This document shows, one piece after another, positions 1 through 8,277 of a stretch of 64,000 nt of DNA (the first letter of the stretch is position 1; each line of letters starts with the position of its first letter). Both the position numbers and the translations under genes were made by a program. This DNA is from Trebonia sp050013875 (lineage in GTDB: Bacteria > Actinomycetota > Actinomycetes > Streptosporangiales > Streptosporangiaceae), in assembly GCA_050013875.1 (NCBI GenBank), contig JBEKEK010000003.1, positions 1 through 64,000 on the forward strand, written 5' to 3'. The notes below the pieces were generated by a model. It saw only the letters and a program-made list of their open reading frames with translations, ran no database searches and was not told the origin of the DNA.

Positions 1-24
1 CAACCGCCTGGGAGGCAGTAAGTA

Positions 25-417
25 ATGGCCGAACGCGCACTTCGCGGAACCCGGCTCGGCGCCACGAGCTACGAGAACGACCGGAACACGGACCTGGCAC
101 CGCGCCTTGACGTTCCGTTCGACTGCCCTAACGGGCACCATTTTAGCGTGCCCTTCGCCGCCGAGGCGGAACTACCCCCGATGTGGGAGTGTCGCGTTTG
201 CGGCGCAATGGCGACGGCAAGCACGGGGGATTCGCCTTCCCCGAAGAAGGCCAAGCCGCCGCGCAGCCACTGGGACATGCTCATGGAGCGGCGGACCAAG
301 GAAGACCTGGAGGCCGTTCTCGCCGAGCGGCTCGAGGTCATCAGGGAGCGGCGCGCTGTCGAGGCCCGTGCCATCGCCGACGTGGCTAACCACGTACAGC
401 AGCGTAAGAGCGCTTAG
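25..417 (+). CDS. rbpA: RNA polymerase-binding protein RbpA
   Basis: This is the actinobacterial RNA polymerase accessory factor that binds the core enzyme and the principal sigma factor and stabilises open promoter complexes. The 130-residue protein has the family layout: a variable N-terminus, a zinc-binding core (Cys34, His38, Cys56, Cys59 in CPNGH and ECRVC contexts), and a basic linker followed by a C-terminal helix (SHWDMLMERR) that contacts sigma. Length is normal for the family. The ATG at 25 follows GGGAGG at suitable spacing, so the gene is complete although it sits at the window edge. It converges on the ppm gene, with a hairpin between them. Confident by motif and length. Confidence 0.96.
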   Translation: MAERALRGTRLGATSYENDRNTDLAPRLDVPFDCPNGHHFSVPFAAEAELPPMWECRVCGAMATASTGDSPSPKKAKPPRSHWDMLMERRTKEDLEAVLAERLEVIRERRAVEARAIADVANHVQQRKSA

Positions 418-448
418 CTCAGCAGCAGCGCTTAGTTCAGTAGCGCAG

Positions 449-474
449 CCCCGGGGAGCTCCAGCCCCCCGGGG
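449..474. terminator. Hairpin between convergent rbpA and ppm
   Basis: Two CCCCGGGG octamers (449-456 and 467-474) can pair around a 10-nt loop between the stops of two convergent genes. There is no clear T-tract, as is usual for actinobacterial terminators. It can work in both directions. Confidence 0.6.
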
Positions 475-495
475 TTGACGCATGCTCTGATTGAC

Positions 496-1254
496 CTACC
501 GGCGGATCGATGCCGCGGAGTGCCCGTGCAGGCGGGCACCGATCCCCCACTGCGCCACCCGGGTGAACGCCTCGACGATGACCGCGTTGGACATCTTCGA
601 GGCGCCAAGCTCACGCTCCACGAAGGTGATCGGCACCTCGGTGATGCTCAGCCCCGCCTGGAGCGTCCGCAGGGTCATGTCAATCTGGAAGCAGTACCCG
701 GCCGAGTCGATGCTGCCCAGGTCGATCGCCCGCAGCGTCGAGGCCCGGTAGACGCGGTAGCCACCGGTCGCGTCCTTGACCCGCACGCCCAGCATCACCC
801 GGTTGTAGATGTTGGCACCGCGGGAGAGGATCTCCCGGGACTTCGGCCAGTTCACCACGGTACCGCCGGGCACATAGCGGGAACCGATCACCGCGTCCGC
901 GGTCACCGCGGCGGCCAGCAGCCTCGGCAGGTCCTCGGGACGGTGCGAGCCGTCGGCGTCCATCTCGACGATCAGGTTGTAACCGTTCGCAAGCGCCCAG
1001 GTGAAGCCGGCCACGTAGGCGCGGCCGAGGCCAGCCTTCTCCGTCCGGTGCATCACGTGCACGTGCGGATCGACCTCTGCCAGCTTGTCGGCCAGGTCGC
1101 CGGTGCCGTCGGGGCTGTTGTCGTCAACCACCAGCAGGTCGGCGTCGGGCACCGACTCCCTGATCCGGCCGGCCATGCCATCTAGGTTCTGCCGCTCGTT
1201 ATAGGTCGGCATCACGATGATCACGCGGTCCACTGCCGCGCCAGACTCGCCCAT
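496..1254 (-). CDS. Polyprenol monophosphomannose synthase (GT2)
   Basis: A family 2 glycosyltransferase of the dolichol-phosphate mannose synthase group. It transfers mannose from GDP-mannose to polyprenyl phosphate at the inner membrane face, supplying the donor for periplasmic mannosylation and lipoglycan extension. Visible motifs are MPTYNER at the N-terminus, VDDNSPDG and the metal-binding MDADGSH. It is a single catalytic domain of about 252 residues without the N-acyltransferase half that mycobacterial Ppm1 carries. Candidate starts are GTG 1266, ATG 1263 and ATG 1254; I prefer 1254 because AGAGG lies about 11 nt upstream. The window also holds GT39- and GT87-type membrane transferases that could use its product (inference). 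Confidence 0.9.
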   Translation of the reverse strand: MGESGAAVDRVIIVMPTYNERQNLDGMAGRIRESVPDADLLVVDDNSPDGTGDLADKLAEVDPHVHVMHRTEKAGLGRAYVAGFTWALANGYNLIVEMDADGSHRPEDLPRLLAAAVTADAVIGSRYVPGGTVVNWPKSREILSRGANIYNRVMLGVRVKDATGGYRVYRASTLRAIDLGSIDSAGYCFQIDMTLRTLQAGLSITEVPITFVERELGASKMSNAVIVEAFTRVAQWGIGARLHGHSAASIRR

Positions 1255-1278
1255 CGCCAGCATCACCTCTTCTGTTCA

Positions 1279-1416
1279 TGTCCGGCTCTGTCAAAGTGGA
1301 AGAGGGCCCGGGCTAGCGCCTTGGTCCGGAGCCGCCCCGTCGGTCACGAGCACAAACTCCGTTGTCTACTGAGCCACCCGGGCCCTTTCCAGGCCCAACC
1401 CCCTGACAGCCGGACA
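1279..1416 (-). ncRNA. Candidate structured RNA or 5' leader upstream of ppm
   Basis: The 1255-1690 gap contains a long nested pairing. TGTCCGGCTCTGTCA (1279-1293) pairs with TGACAGCCGGACA (1404-1416), and inside it AGGGCCCGGG (1303-1312) pairs with CCCGGGCCCT (1377-1386). A further short CGGAG/CTCCG pairing is possible in the loop. The shape is a rod of about 138 nt with internal bulges. Read on the minus strand it ends just before the ppm start, so it could be a leader. Read on the plus strand it could be a free RNA. I recognise no named family. The rest of the gap, to 1690, shows only the presumed promoter region of the transpeptidase gene. Confidence 0.4.
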
Positions 1417-1690
1417 CGCACACCGGCCCTCGCTGCCGCCCACGGTCGACGAAGACTGGCTGGCTCCGCCCCTACCGTTATGCGTCACTAATGGTACGCC
1501 AGTGGAGGTCACGGGCGAACTTGGCGAGCGGTCTGAAGAAGAAACTAACTATTACCGCTGGTCAGGTCATCCGCTGTCCCGATGATGCATACCTGATAAC
1601 TACTTAGGGAAGTATGAGGTTACGCTATGTAATCGCTTCGGCGAGCGAACACAGGACTTGCTGCACGCACGGAGTATCGGGGGGTTCACT

Positions 1691-2842
1691 GTGCGCAGTA
1701 TATCGCGGAAGACCGCGGCATTGGCATCCGGCGCGGTAATCGCGGTCGGCGGCATCACCGCCGGCATCATCGCCGCTACCTCAGGTAGCGGCGAGACGGC
1801 GGCGCAGAGCGCCGCCGCCACGGCTAAGGCAGAAATGGCCGCGCACGCGGCCAAGATCGCGGCCGAGCCGCTTCGGCTGGTCTCGATCACCCCGGGCGCC
1901 GACGCCCGGGCCGCCAACGGGGCCGCGGGGGTCACCGTGACCTACAACAAGCCGCTGCCGGACTCGGCGGCGATGCCGACGCTGCAGCCGGCCATCGCCG
2001 GGTCGTGGAAGCGGCAGGGCGACGCCGTGGTCTTTGCGCCCACCGCTGGTTACCCGGCCGGCACCAAGGTGACGGTCACCGCCGTGGCGGTGCAGGATAA
2101 GAACACCGATAGCACCGCAACATCGACCTTCACCACCGGCAAGTACAGCACGCTGCGCCTGCAGGAGATCCTCGCGCAGCTCGGCTACCTGCCGCTGACC
2201 TGGACGCCCGCGCCCGGCGGGTCCGTCCCCGGCGACAACGCGCAGGCGCAGGCCGCCGCGGCCTACGACCCGCCGGCCGGCACCTTCAGCTGGCAGTCCG
2301 GCTACCCGTCATCACTGCACTCGCTCTGGTCGCAGGGCAGTGACAACGTGGTCGACACCGGCGCGCTCACCGGATTCGAGGCGGCCCACGGGCTCACCAT
2401 CACCGAGAAGCTGAGCAAGGCGGTGTGGGCGTCGCTGCTGAAGGCGGCGGCGGCCAACGACCGGAACACCAGCGGTTACAGCTACGCCATCGCCAACCAG
2501 CACCTGCCGGAGACGCTGACCATCTGGCACAACGGCCGGGAGCGGCTCACCACCCCGGCCAACACGGGGATCTCGGTCTCGCCGACCGAGGCCGGCACCT
2601 TCCCGGTGTACCTGAAGATGCCCTTCCAGATCATGTCGGGCACCAACCCGGACGGGTCGCACTACGCGGACCCGGTGCAGTGGGTGTCGTACTTCAACGG
2701 CGGTGACGCGGTGCACTACTTCCCGCGCGGCGGCTACGGGTGGAACCAGTCCCTCGGCTGCGTGGAGCTGCCGTGGTCGAACTCCGAGACGGCCTATCAC
2801 CTGCTGCCCTACGGGACGCTTGTCACGGTCACCGGGGAATGA
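1691..2842 (+). CDS. Secreted L,D-transpeptidase (YkuD domain)
   Basis: A predicted cell-wall enzyme that forms or remodels 3-3 peptidoglycan cross-links outside the membrane. The order is: a basic N-terminus with one hydrophobic segment (about residues 8-30), an Ala-rich linker, an Ig-like domain (about 60-145), a peptidoglycan-binding-like helical part (LQEILAQLGYLPL ... FEAAHGLT), and a C-terminal YkuD domain. The catalytic cysteine is in SLGCVEL; the His usually found before Gly in SHGC is Leu here. GTG 1691 is preferred over the upstream in-frame TTG/ATG because a GGGGGG run lies 8 nt before it. The 3' end overlaps the convergent lactonase-like gene by 14 bp. Confidence 0.88.
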   Translation: MRSISRKTAALASGAVIAVGGITAGIIAATSGSGETAAQSAAATAKAEMAAHAAKIAAEPLRLVSITPGADARAANGAAGVTVTYNKPLPDSAAMPTLQPAIAGSWKRQGDAVVFAPTAGYPAGTKVTVTAVAVQDKNTDSTATSTFTTGKYSTLRLQEILAQLGYLPLTWTPAPGGSVPGDNAQAQAAAAYDPPAGTFSWQSGYPSSLHSLWSQGSDNVVDTGALTGFEAAHGLTITEKLSKAVWASLLKAAAANDRNTSGYSYAIANQHLPETLTIWHNGRERLTTPANTGISVSPTEAGTFPVYLKMPFQIMSGTNPDGSHYADPVQWVSYFNGGDAVHYFPRGGYGWNQSLGCVELPWSNSETAYHLLPYGTLVTVTGE

Positions 2843-3638
2843 TCTGAGCTAGATCGGTCACGTCCTGGCCGGCCGGGTACGCGGCGAACCGCTGGCGGAC
2901 GAGCGGGTCATGCCCGGCCACCAGGTACGTCGCCCGCTGCCCGGCCAGGTCGTTGAGCAGGTCGTAGGCGCGGTACATGGCGGGCAGATCGGCGACGATG
3001 GCGAACGGGCGGTCGCGCTCGGCCTCGGCGTAGAAGTGCAGCGCGTCGGAGGCCAGCACCACGGTGCCGGCCTCCGGGGTCGTTACGGCCACGATGAGCT
3101 GGCCGGGAGTGTGCCCGCCGACCTCGATGAGCTCGATCCCCGGTGCCAGCTTGAGCTGGTTGCTGAAGAGCGTGACCCTGTTGTCCCGTCGCGCCTGCCT
3201 GAGCTGGGCGATCTCGCCCTGTTCGGAGTGCGCGGCGAACTGCGCGCGGACGGCAAGCGGCGAGGTCCAGAAGTCGTATTCGGCTTCGGCGAGCACGAGC
3301 TGCGCCTGCGGGAACTGCCCGATGTTGCCGATGTGGTCCCAGTGCGCGTGCGTAATCACGATGGTCGAGACGTCGGCCGGGTCGATGCCGAGGGTTGGCA
3401 GCGCCTCGGCGGGCGTCGTGTGGTGCGCACGGCCGCGCCGGTCGCCGACCTGCGGCGCGAACCCGGTGTCAACCAGGGTGACCCGGCTGCGATCAGTTTC
3501 GTCGCGGATGACCCAGAAGTAGTAGTCGAGGTCCAGGTCCGCGTCCGGCTCATCGTAGACGTGGTAGTTCAGGTAGCTCTCCGCGTAGCTGGTCACGCGG
3601 TGCCCGTACCTGACCGCGAGCACGCTGTTCTTCGCCAC
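2829..3638 (-). CDS. Metallo-beta-lactamase fold hydrolase, AHL-lactonase-like
   Basis: A 269-residue MBL-fold protein with the metal site HAHWDH near residues 95-101, a later GGHTPGQ and an ASDALHF segment, the pattern of the N-acyl homoserine lactonase/AttM group. Such enzymes open lactone rings, but the MBL fold covers many esters and thioesters, so the substrate is uncertain. It lies 20 bp downstream of the cupin gene on the same strand, which suggests a two-gene unit. No signal peptide is seen, so it should be cytoplasmic. Its 3' end overlaps the transpeptidase gene. Confidence 0.8.
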   Translation of the reverse strand: MAKNSVLAVRYGHRVTSYAESYLNYHVYDEPDADLDLDYYFWVIRDETDRSRVTLVDTGFAPQVGDRRGRAHHTTPAEALPTLGIDPADVSTIVITHAHWDHIGNIGQFPQAQLVLAEAEYDFWTSPLAVRAQFAAHSEQGEIAQLRQARRDNRVTLFSNQLKLAPGIELIEVGGHTPGQLIVAVTTPEAGTVVLASDALHFYAEAERDRPFAIVADLPAMYRAYDLLNDLAGQRATYLVAGHDPLVRQRFAAYPAGQDVTDLAQIIPR

Positions 3639-3658
3639 CAGGTATCTCCCGTCCTCGC

Positions 3659-4093
3659 CTACTCCGCGTCGTAAACGGCATTGTCGCGGCGGTCGTACTC
3701 CCCGGCGAAGGCCGCGCCGTAGTGCTCGTCGTCGACCTGCTCAGCCCAGTTGGTGGCGCCGAGGGAGATCGCGGTGTGGTTGATGAACGAGTCCGGCGCC
3801 GCCCCGTGCCAGTGCACCTCACCCGGCGGTGCCCAGACCAGGTCGCCCGGATTGAGCGGCGCCCGGTCGCCGTCCCTGGTCTCTACCAGCCCGTGGCCGC
3901 TGGCCACGATCAGCACCTGGCCGCCGGCGTGCGAATGCCAGAAGGTCCGGCCGCTCGGTGAGAACAGTACCGAGTTGATCCGGATCTCGCCGTTGCCGTC
4001 CTCAAGCAGCGGGTCGAGCATCGCCCGCCCGCTAAAGGTGTCGGCTCCCCCGACGCGTGACGGCGTGCCCTTGCGACCATGCTCAATCTCCAT
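3659..4093 (-). CDS. Cupin-domain protein
   Basis: A single-domain cupin of 144 residues. The first cupin motif is visible as FWHSHAGGQVLIVASG (metal-ligand His residues) and the second as LNPGDLVWAPPGEVHWHG. Small cupins of this type act as dioxygenases, isomerases, decarboxylases or binding proteins; nothing here fixes the activity. ATG 4093 is chosen because GGAAGG lies upstream; the open frame continues 17 codons further without a good site. It precedes the lactonase-like gene and follows the roadblock gene after about 150 bp, where conservon genes cvnC/cvnD would be expected. Confidence 0.8.
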   Translation of the reverse strand: MEIEHGRKGTPSRVGGADTFSGRAMLDPLLEDGNGEIRINSVLFSPSGRTFWHSHAGGQVLIVASGHGLVETRDGDRAPLNPGDLVWAPPGEVHWHGAAPDSFINHTAISLGATNWAEQVDDEHYGAAFAGEYDRRDNAVYDAE

Positions 4094-4246
4094 CTGGCGT
4101 GCACCCTTCCGTTTGGTCCCGGCTGGCCCTGGCCCGCTTGCCACCCTAGATGAGTTCGGGCAAGCGCGGCCGATGACGCCGATCCCGGCTTCCGGGCTGC
4201 TCCGCCGCGGCCGGAAGGTCCCGGGCTGGACCCGGACTGGCGGCGG

Positions 4247-4657
4247 TCAGTACCGCTGCGGAACGCCTCCCCGCAGCGCGGGCGAGAGTACCTCGCCCGC
4301 CGCCTCGACAAGGAGTGACATCTCATAGGAGACCAACTCGGTGTCGCAATCGGGAGCGGCCAGGACGCATAGGTTGGAACCGTCACTGATCGCCTTGATG
4401 ATCATCAGGCCGCCCACCATCTCGACGAATGCCTGGGTCGGCAGCCCCGCATTGAAAATCCGCGCCGCCCCCGCCATCAGGCTGGCCAGGCCAGCGGTGA
4501 TGGCCGCGAGATTCTCGGCGAAGTAATCGGGGATGCCATCGGACAGGGCAAGCGGCACGCCGTCCGCGGATACCACGGCCGCGTGCGCCACGTCGGCCAC
4601 TCGCGCCGTGAAGTCGCTGATGAGCCAGTTCAGATCTTGACCGTATGCGTGACTCAA
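4247..4657 (-). CDS. Roadblock/LC7-domain protein (CvnB-like)
   Basis: A 136-residue roadblock/LC7 protein, the second component of actinobacterial conservons. CvnB proteins associate with the membrane sensor kinase CvnA and, with CvnC and the GTPase CvnD, form a GPCR-like signalling complex. The fold is visible as an N-terminal helix (LNWLISDFTARV), strands with AAVVSADGVPLALS, and the C-terminal SLLVEAAGEVLSP helix. The start overlaps the stop of the kinase gene by 4 bp (ATGA), so the two are translationally coupled. The two usual downstream genes (DUF742 protein and GTPase) are missing here. Confidence 0.9.
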   Translation of the reverse strand: MSHAYGQDLNWLISDFTARVADVAHAAVVSADGVPLALSDGIPDYFAENLAAITAGLASLMAGAARIFNAGLPTQAFVEMVGGLMIIKAISDGSNLCVLAAPDCDTELVSYEMSLLVEAAGEVLSPALRGGVPQRY

Positions 4658-7422
4658 CGTTCGCTTCCTTCTCCTGCGCGGGACGACTGGCCCTGCTGCT
4701 GGGTCTCCGCTCGCCTAGTTCCACGCTGGAACCCGGCGAGGCGGCTGCGGACCTGGTCCGGTGACCGTTGCGGCAGCGGCTGGCTGCCGGTTCCTGCCCC
4801 GCTTCCGCCTTCCGGTGCCAGTCCTCCCCGGGCGGAGTCGGACCTCGGCGGCATCCCCGCCGGTGCGCCGGGCCCGGCATCGGAACCCAGGCTGGCCTTC
4901 GGGGTACGGACCGGCAGACCGGTAGACGTCTGATCGAAGGACCGGCCGCGGGATGCACTCCAGTCCGGCGCTAGGCCAGCGCTCTGCGTACCGCCCTCCC
5001 GGCCGCGGAACCAGCCCCTCGCGGCACGCGGGCCGTCGGCGTGAGAACCGTTCCCGTTCCCGTTCCCGTTTCCGTTCCCGTTCCCGTTTCCGCTCGGCGC
5101 GAGTGCGACGACGCTTTCGGTCATCCCGCCCACCTGCCTGCCGCCCGCCGTTTGCTGCGCCCCGGACGCGGCGCCGACCGGCCGGCTCTGCCAGCCGCCG
5201 ACCGGACCGTAGCTGCCGGACCGCTCGACGACGCTCTCCGGCAGCCAGACCAGGGCGGAGAGCCCCTGCGGGTTGGCCGGCCGCAGCCGGACCCGGACCC
5301 GGTGCCGCTCGGCCAGGCGCGCCACGGCGAACAAGCCCATATGCCGGGAGACGGAGACGTCGATGGTCGGCGGATTGTCGAGTCGCCAGTTCATGTCGGC
5401 CAGCCTGACGTCGGAGACGCCGATGCCCTGGTCCCTGATCTCGATCAGCACGCCGCCGCTTGACACCTCCTGCATCATGACCTGCACCTGGGTGTCCTTG
5501 GGGGAGAACACGGTGGCGTTCTCGATCAACTCGGCCAGCAAATGGGCGACGTCAGAGACCGCGGCGCCGATGACAGAGATGCCTGGCACCACGTTCAGCG
5601 AGATCCGGTTGTACTGCTCGATCTCCGAGATCGCGGCCCGGGCCACGTCGGCCAGCGGGACTGGCTCAGAACGCTTGCGCTGGTTTTCGTGCCCGGCCAG
5701 CAGCAGCAGGTTCTCCGAGTTGCGGCGCATGCGGGTGACCAGGTGGTCCATCGAGAACAGGGAGCCGAGCCGGTCCGGGTCGGCTTCGTTCTGCTCCAGA
5801 TTGTCGATCATCCGGGCCAGGCGCTCGATCAGCGACTGGGAACGGCGCGACAGGTTGACGAACATCGCGTTGAAGGTGGAACGGAGCAGCGCCTGCTCAC
5901 CCGCCAGCCGGACCGCTTCGGAGTGCACCTGGTCGAATGCCCGGGCCACCTCACCGATCTCGTCCTTGTGGGTGACGTTGATCGGCGCCACCTGCATGGT
6001 GGCGGCGGCATCGGGTGACTCGGTGAGCAGCCTGACCCGCTCGGGCAGCTGGACCGAGGCGATGTCAAGCGCACCGGCCCGCAGCCGGCGCAGCGGCAGC
6101 ACCACGGACCTGGCCACCGCGAGCGCGGCCAGCAAGACGAGGAGCAGCACCACCAGGGTGATGATGCCGTAGGTGAGCGCGGTCTGCTGGGCGGCCTGCT
6201 GGAGCTGGCTGGCCCGGGTGGCGATGTCGCCCGCGATCAGCGTCTCGCTGTTCTGCATGGCAGTCAGCTCGGCGTCGGCACCCGTGTCCCACGCGGCCAC
6301 GCCCTGATTCAGCACATTGGAGCTCTTGATCAGGTGGTACCCAAGCACGCCGCTGCTTGCCCCCGGCGACTTGGGGTTTGCGCTCGGCGGCGGCCCGGGC
6401 GGGTAGACCAGCGCCTGCACGTTCGGGCCGAGCTGGCTGCCCGGTACGTTCTGGCCGGTGTCGGTGGCGCCGTTGTCAATGAGGTAGTCGCTGTTGACGT
6501 TGGCGAAGATGTTCTGCTCGAGGCCGAGCGCGATGCCCACCGACAGCGAACCGATCTGGTTGGCGAAGCTCGACGCCTCCGCTGGGGTGGCCGCCTGGTA
6601 GAAGGCGTGCTCGTCGATGAACTCCTGACCGTAAGCGCCCGCGAGCGCCGCCTCGGTGTTCGGGTCGATGGTATCGACCTTGACCGGGCCCACCGAGCTC
6701 TTGCCGACCGTGTACGTGACGTTGACGACGGTCGGGCTGTTGAAGGCGTAGTTGAGCAGGCCGCGCTGCTCGGACGCCTGCTCCTTGGCCGAGGCCATCG
6801 CGTTGTACGCCTGGACCTCGCTGGCCAGGGTCGAGTCGGAGACGCCCTGATCGACCTGGTTGGCCAGCGCGATCATGTCGTTGATGTCGGCCGCGTAATT
6901 CCCCACGACCGAGAACACGTCCTGTGGCTGGTCGAGTGTCTGCTGCAGCTCCGCGATGCGCGACGGGCTGATGTCGTCGGTGACGGTGGTGATGTCAGTC
7001 TGGATGTTCGCGGGCAGGCCGCCGATATCGGACGCCCGCTGGACCGCCGCGACCCCGGCGTCCGTGTTGTCAAAGAAGGGCTTCATCGCGACCAGGTCGG
7101 GCGCGCTGAGCAGGCTGAGCGTCTCGTCGCGCTCGTTCTGCAGGTCGTTGACCAGGACCGTGAGCTTCTGGCCGAGGTTCGCCAGCTGCGACACCCGGGA
7201 GAACTGGGCGGCGCTGCTCTCCGCGTCCGCCACCCGGAGCCCGCCGAAGATCACGCCCATCAGCAACGCCGCCACGATGACCGCGAACAGGCGGCGGGCC
7301 ACCGGCCAGCCGGACAAATCCAGCACCGGCCGCCTAGCCGAATTGACTACAGTCGATGCACCGGCGTTCCTACCGCGCTGGAGAACACGCGCTCGCGTGC
7401 CTGCGGCACCATGGGTTCCCAT
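4654..7422 (-). CDS. Nitrate/nitrite-sensing (NIT) domain sensor kinase (CvnA-like)
   Basis: A 922-residue membrane kinase. A short cytoplasmic N-terminus leads to a membrane helix (about 36-56), a large extracytoplasmic NIT-type helical sensor (about 60-400), a second membrane helix (about 414-438, LLLVLLAALAVA), a HAMP-like linker, a dimerisation segment with a degenerate kinase core, and a C-terminal HATPase (ELIENATVFSP, then RDQGIG). The tail (from about 740) is disordered and Gly/Asn/Pro-rich, with an (NG)n run encoded by GGGAAC-type repeats near 5047-5093. It is coupled to the roadblock gene. ATG 7422 is taken as start; no strong ribosome site is visible. Confidence 0.88.
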   Translation of the reverse strand: MGTHGAAGTRARVLQRGRNAGASTVVNSARRPVLDLSGWPVARRLFAVIVAALLMGVIFGGLRVADAESSAAQFSRVSQLANLGQKLTVLVNDLQNERDETLSLLSAPDLVAMKPFFDNTDAGVAAVQRASDIGGLPANIQTDITTVTDDISPSRIAELQQTLDQPQDVFSVVGNYAADINDMIALANQVDQGVSDSTLASEVQAYNAMASAKEQASEQRGLLNYAFNSPTVVNVTYTVGKSSVGPVKVDTIDPNTEAALAGAYGQEFIDEHAFYQAATPAEASSFANQIGSLSVGIALGLEQNIFANVNSDYLIDNGATDTGQNVPGSQLGPNVQALVYPPGPPPSANPKSPGASSGVLGYHLIKSSNVLNQGVAAWDTGADAELTAMQNSETLIAGDIATRASQLQQAAQQTALTYGIITLVVLLLVLLAALAVARSVVLPLRRLRAGALDIASVQLPERVRLLTESPDAAATMQVAPINVTHKDEIGEVARAFDQVHSEAVRLAGEQALLRSTFNAMFVNLSRRSQSLIERLARMIDNLEQNEADPDRLGSLFSMDHLVTRMRRNSENLLLLAGHENQRKRSEPVPLADVARAAISEIEQYNRISLNVVPGISVIGAAVSDVAHLLAELIENATVFSPKDTQVQVMMQEVSSGGVLIEIRDQGIGVSDVRLADMNWRLDNPPTIDVSVSRHMGLFAVARLAERHRVRVRLRPANPQGLSALVWLPESVVERSGSYGPVGGWQSRPVGAASGAQQTAGGRQVGGMTESVVALAPSGNGNGNGNGNGNGNGSHADGPRAARGWFRGREGGTQSAGLAPDWSASRGRSFDQTSTGLPVRTPKASLGSDAGPGAPAGMPPRSDSARGGLAPEGGSGAGTGSQPLPQRSPDQVRSRLAGFQRGTRRAETQQQGQSSRAGEGSER
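5047..5093 (-). repeat. Hexanucleotide run encoding Asn-Gly repeat in the sensor kinase
   Basis: About eight TTCCCG/TTTCCG hexamers in a row on the plus strand give (NG)n in the kinase tail, roughly residues 777-792. This is a slippage-prone in-frame microsatellite. Confidence 0.8.
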
Positions 7423-7677
7423 AAATCAGTGTCCTCGCTGGAAAGCGGACTTATTGCACGTCGCTGCATTTAAACGAGCAGGTGTTTACCGATAGGCCGG
7501 GAAGGTGACCGGCCCCCCCAGGCCAGACCGCCCCGGCGCCAATCGGGCGATGCTTCAGTTACTCTAATGCGGCTCGCGGTGAAAGTCCGCCCATATGCTG
7601 ACTAGTGATCATAGAGTTGCCATTCGCTGCCACGCGGGCTGCTCTACTAGCGACGGGCGCCCGACTAGATTGGTGCC

Positions 7678-8266
7678 ATGACACGGCGCAGCGAGCAGAT
7701 CAGCCTCCACCTCAACGCGTACCTCACGGCCCATTCGACCCCACCGGACGCGGTGCTGCGGGAACTGGCCACTGAGACGGCGGAGCGGTACCCGAACGAG
7801 GTCGGCCTGCAGGTCGCACCGGAGCTCGGCACCTTCCTGACGCTGCTGACCCGCCTGGCGCGCGCCCGCGTGGCCATCGAGGTGGGCACGTTTACCGGTT
7901 ACTCGTCGATCTGCCTCGCCCGCGGCCTGGCCGACGGCGGGAAACTGCTCTGCTGCGACGTCAGCCAGGAGTGGACCTCGGTGGCGCGCAAGTACTGGGA
8001 GAAGGCCGGGCTCACCGACCGGATCGAGCTCCGCCTCGGCAGCGCGCTCGACACAATCCGCGCGCTAACTAGTGCCCCGGGTGCGGCCGGGCGGTGCGAT
8101 CATGGTGGACAACACGTTCTCGCACGGCCGGGTGCTCGACGCCGGCAACGACAACCCCTCGGTCATCGCGGTGCGCGCGATGAATGACCTGGCCGCCGCC
8201 GATGACCGGGTGGAGCTGATCATGGTGCCGATCGGCGACGGCCTCACGGTGGCACTGCGGCACTGA
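7678..8266 (+). pseudogene. Class I O-methyltransferase, broken by internal deletion and frameshift
   Basis: The first part (7678 to about 8070) reads as a CCoAOMT-like methyltransferase: EVGTFTGYSSICLARGL is the SAM-binding loop and GSALDTIRAL follows. The second part (from 8072, one frame over) reads PRVRPGGAIMVDNTFSHGRV and continues to a normal C-terminus at 8266. In intact family members these parts are separated by about 25 residues that carry the FIDADK metal and SAM motif. That stretch is missing and the frame is lost at 8068-8072. In the first frame, translation would run on to 8187 as junk. The gene should therefore be inactive unless this is a sequencing error, but an error alone would not remove the motif. 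Confidence 0.8.
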
Positions 8267-8277
8267 CACCGGGGATT

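Noticed and set aside
1417..1690. c-di-AMP (ydaO-type) riboswitch before the L,D-transpeptidase gene
   Set aside because: Considered because cell-wall enzymes are often so controlled, but I could not find the conserved core motifs or a matching fold in this stretch.
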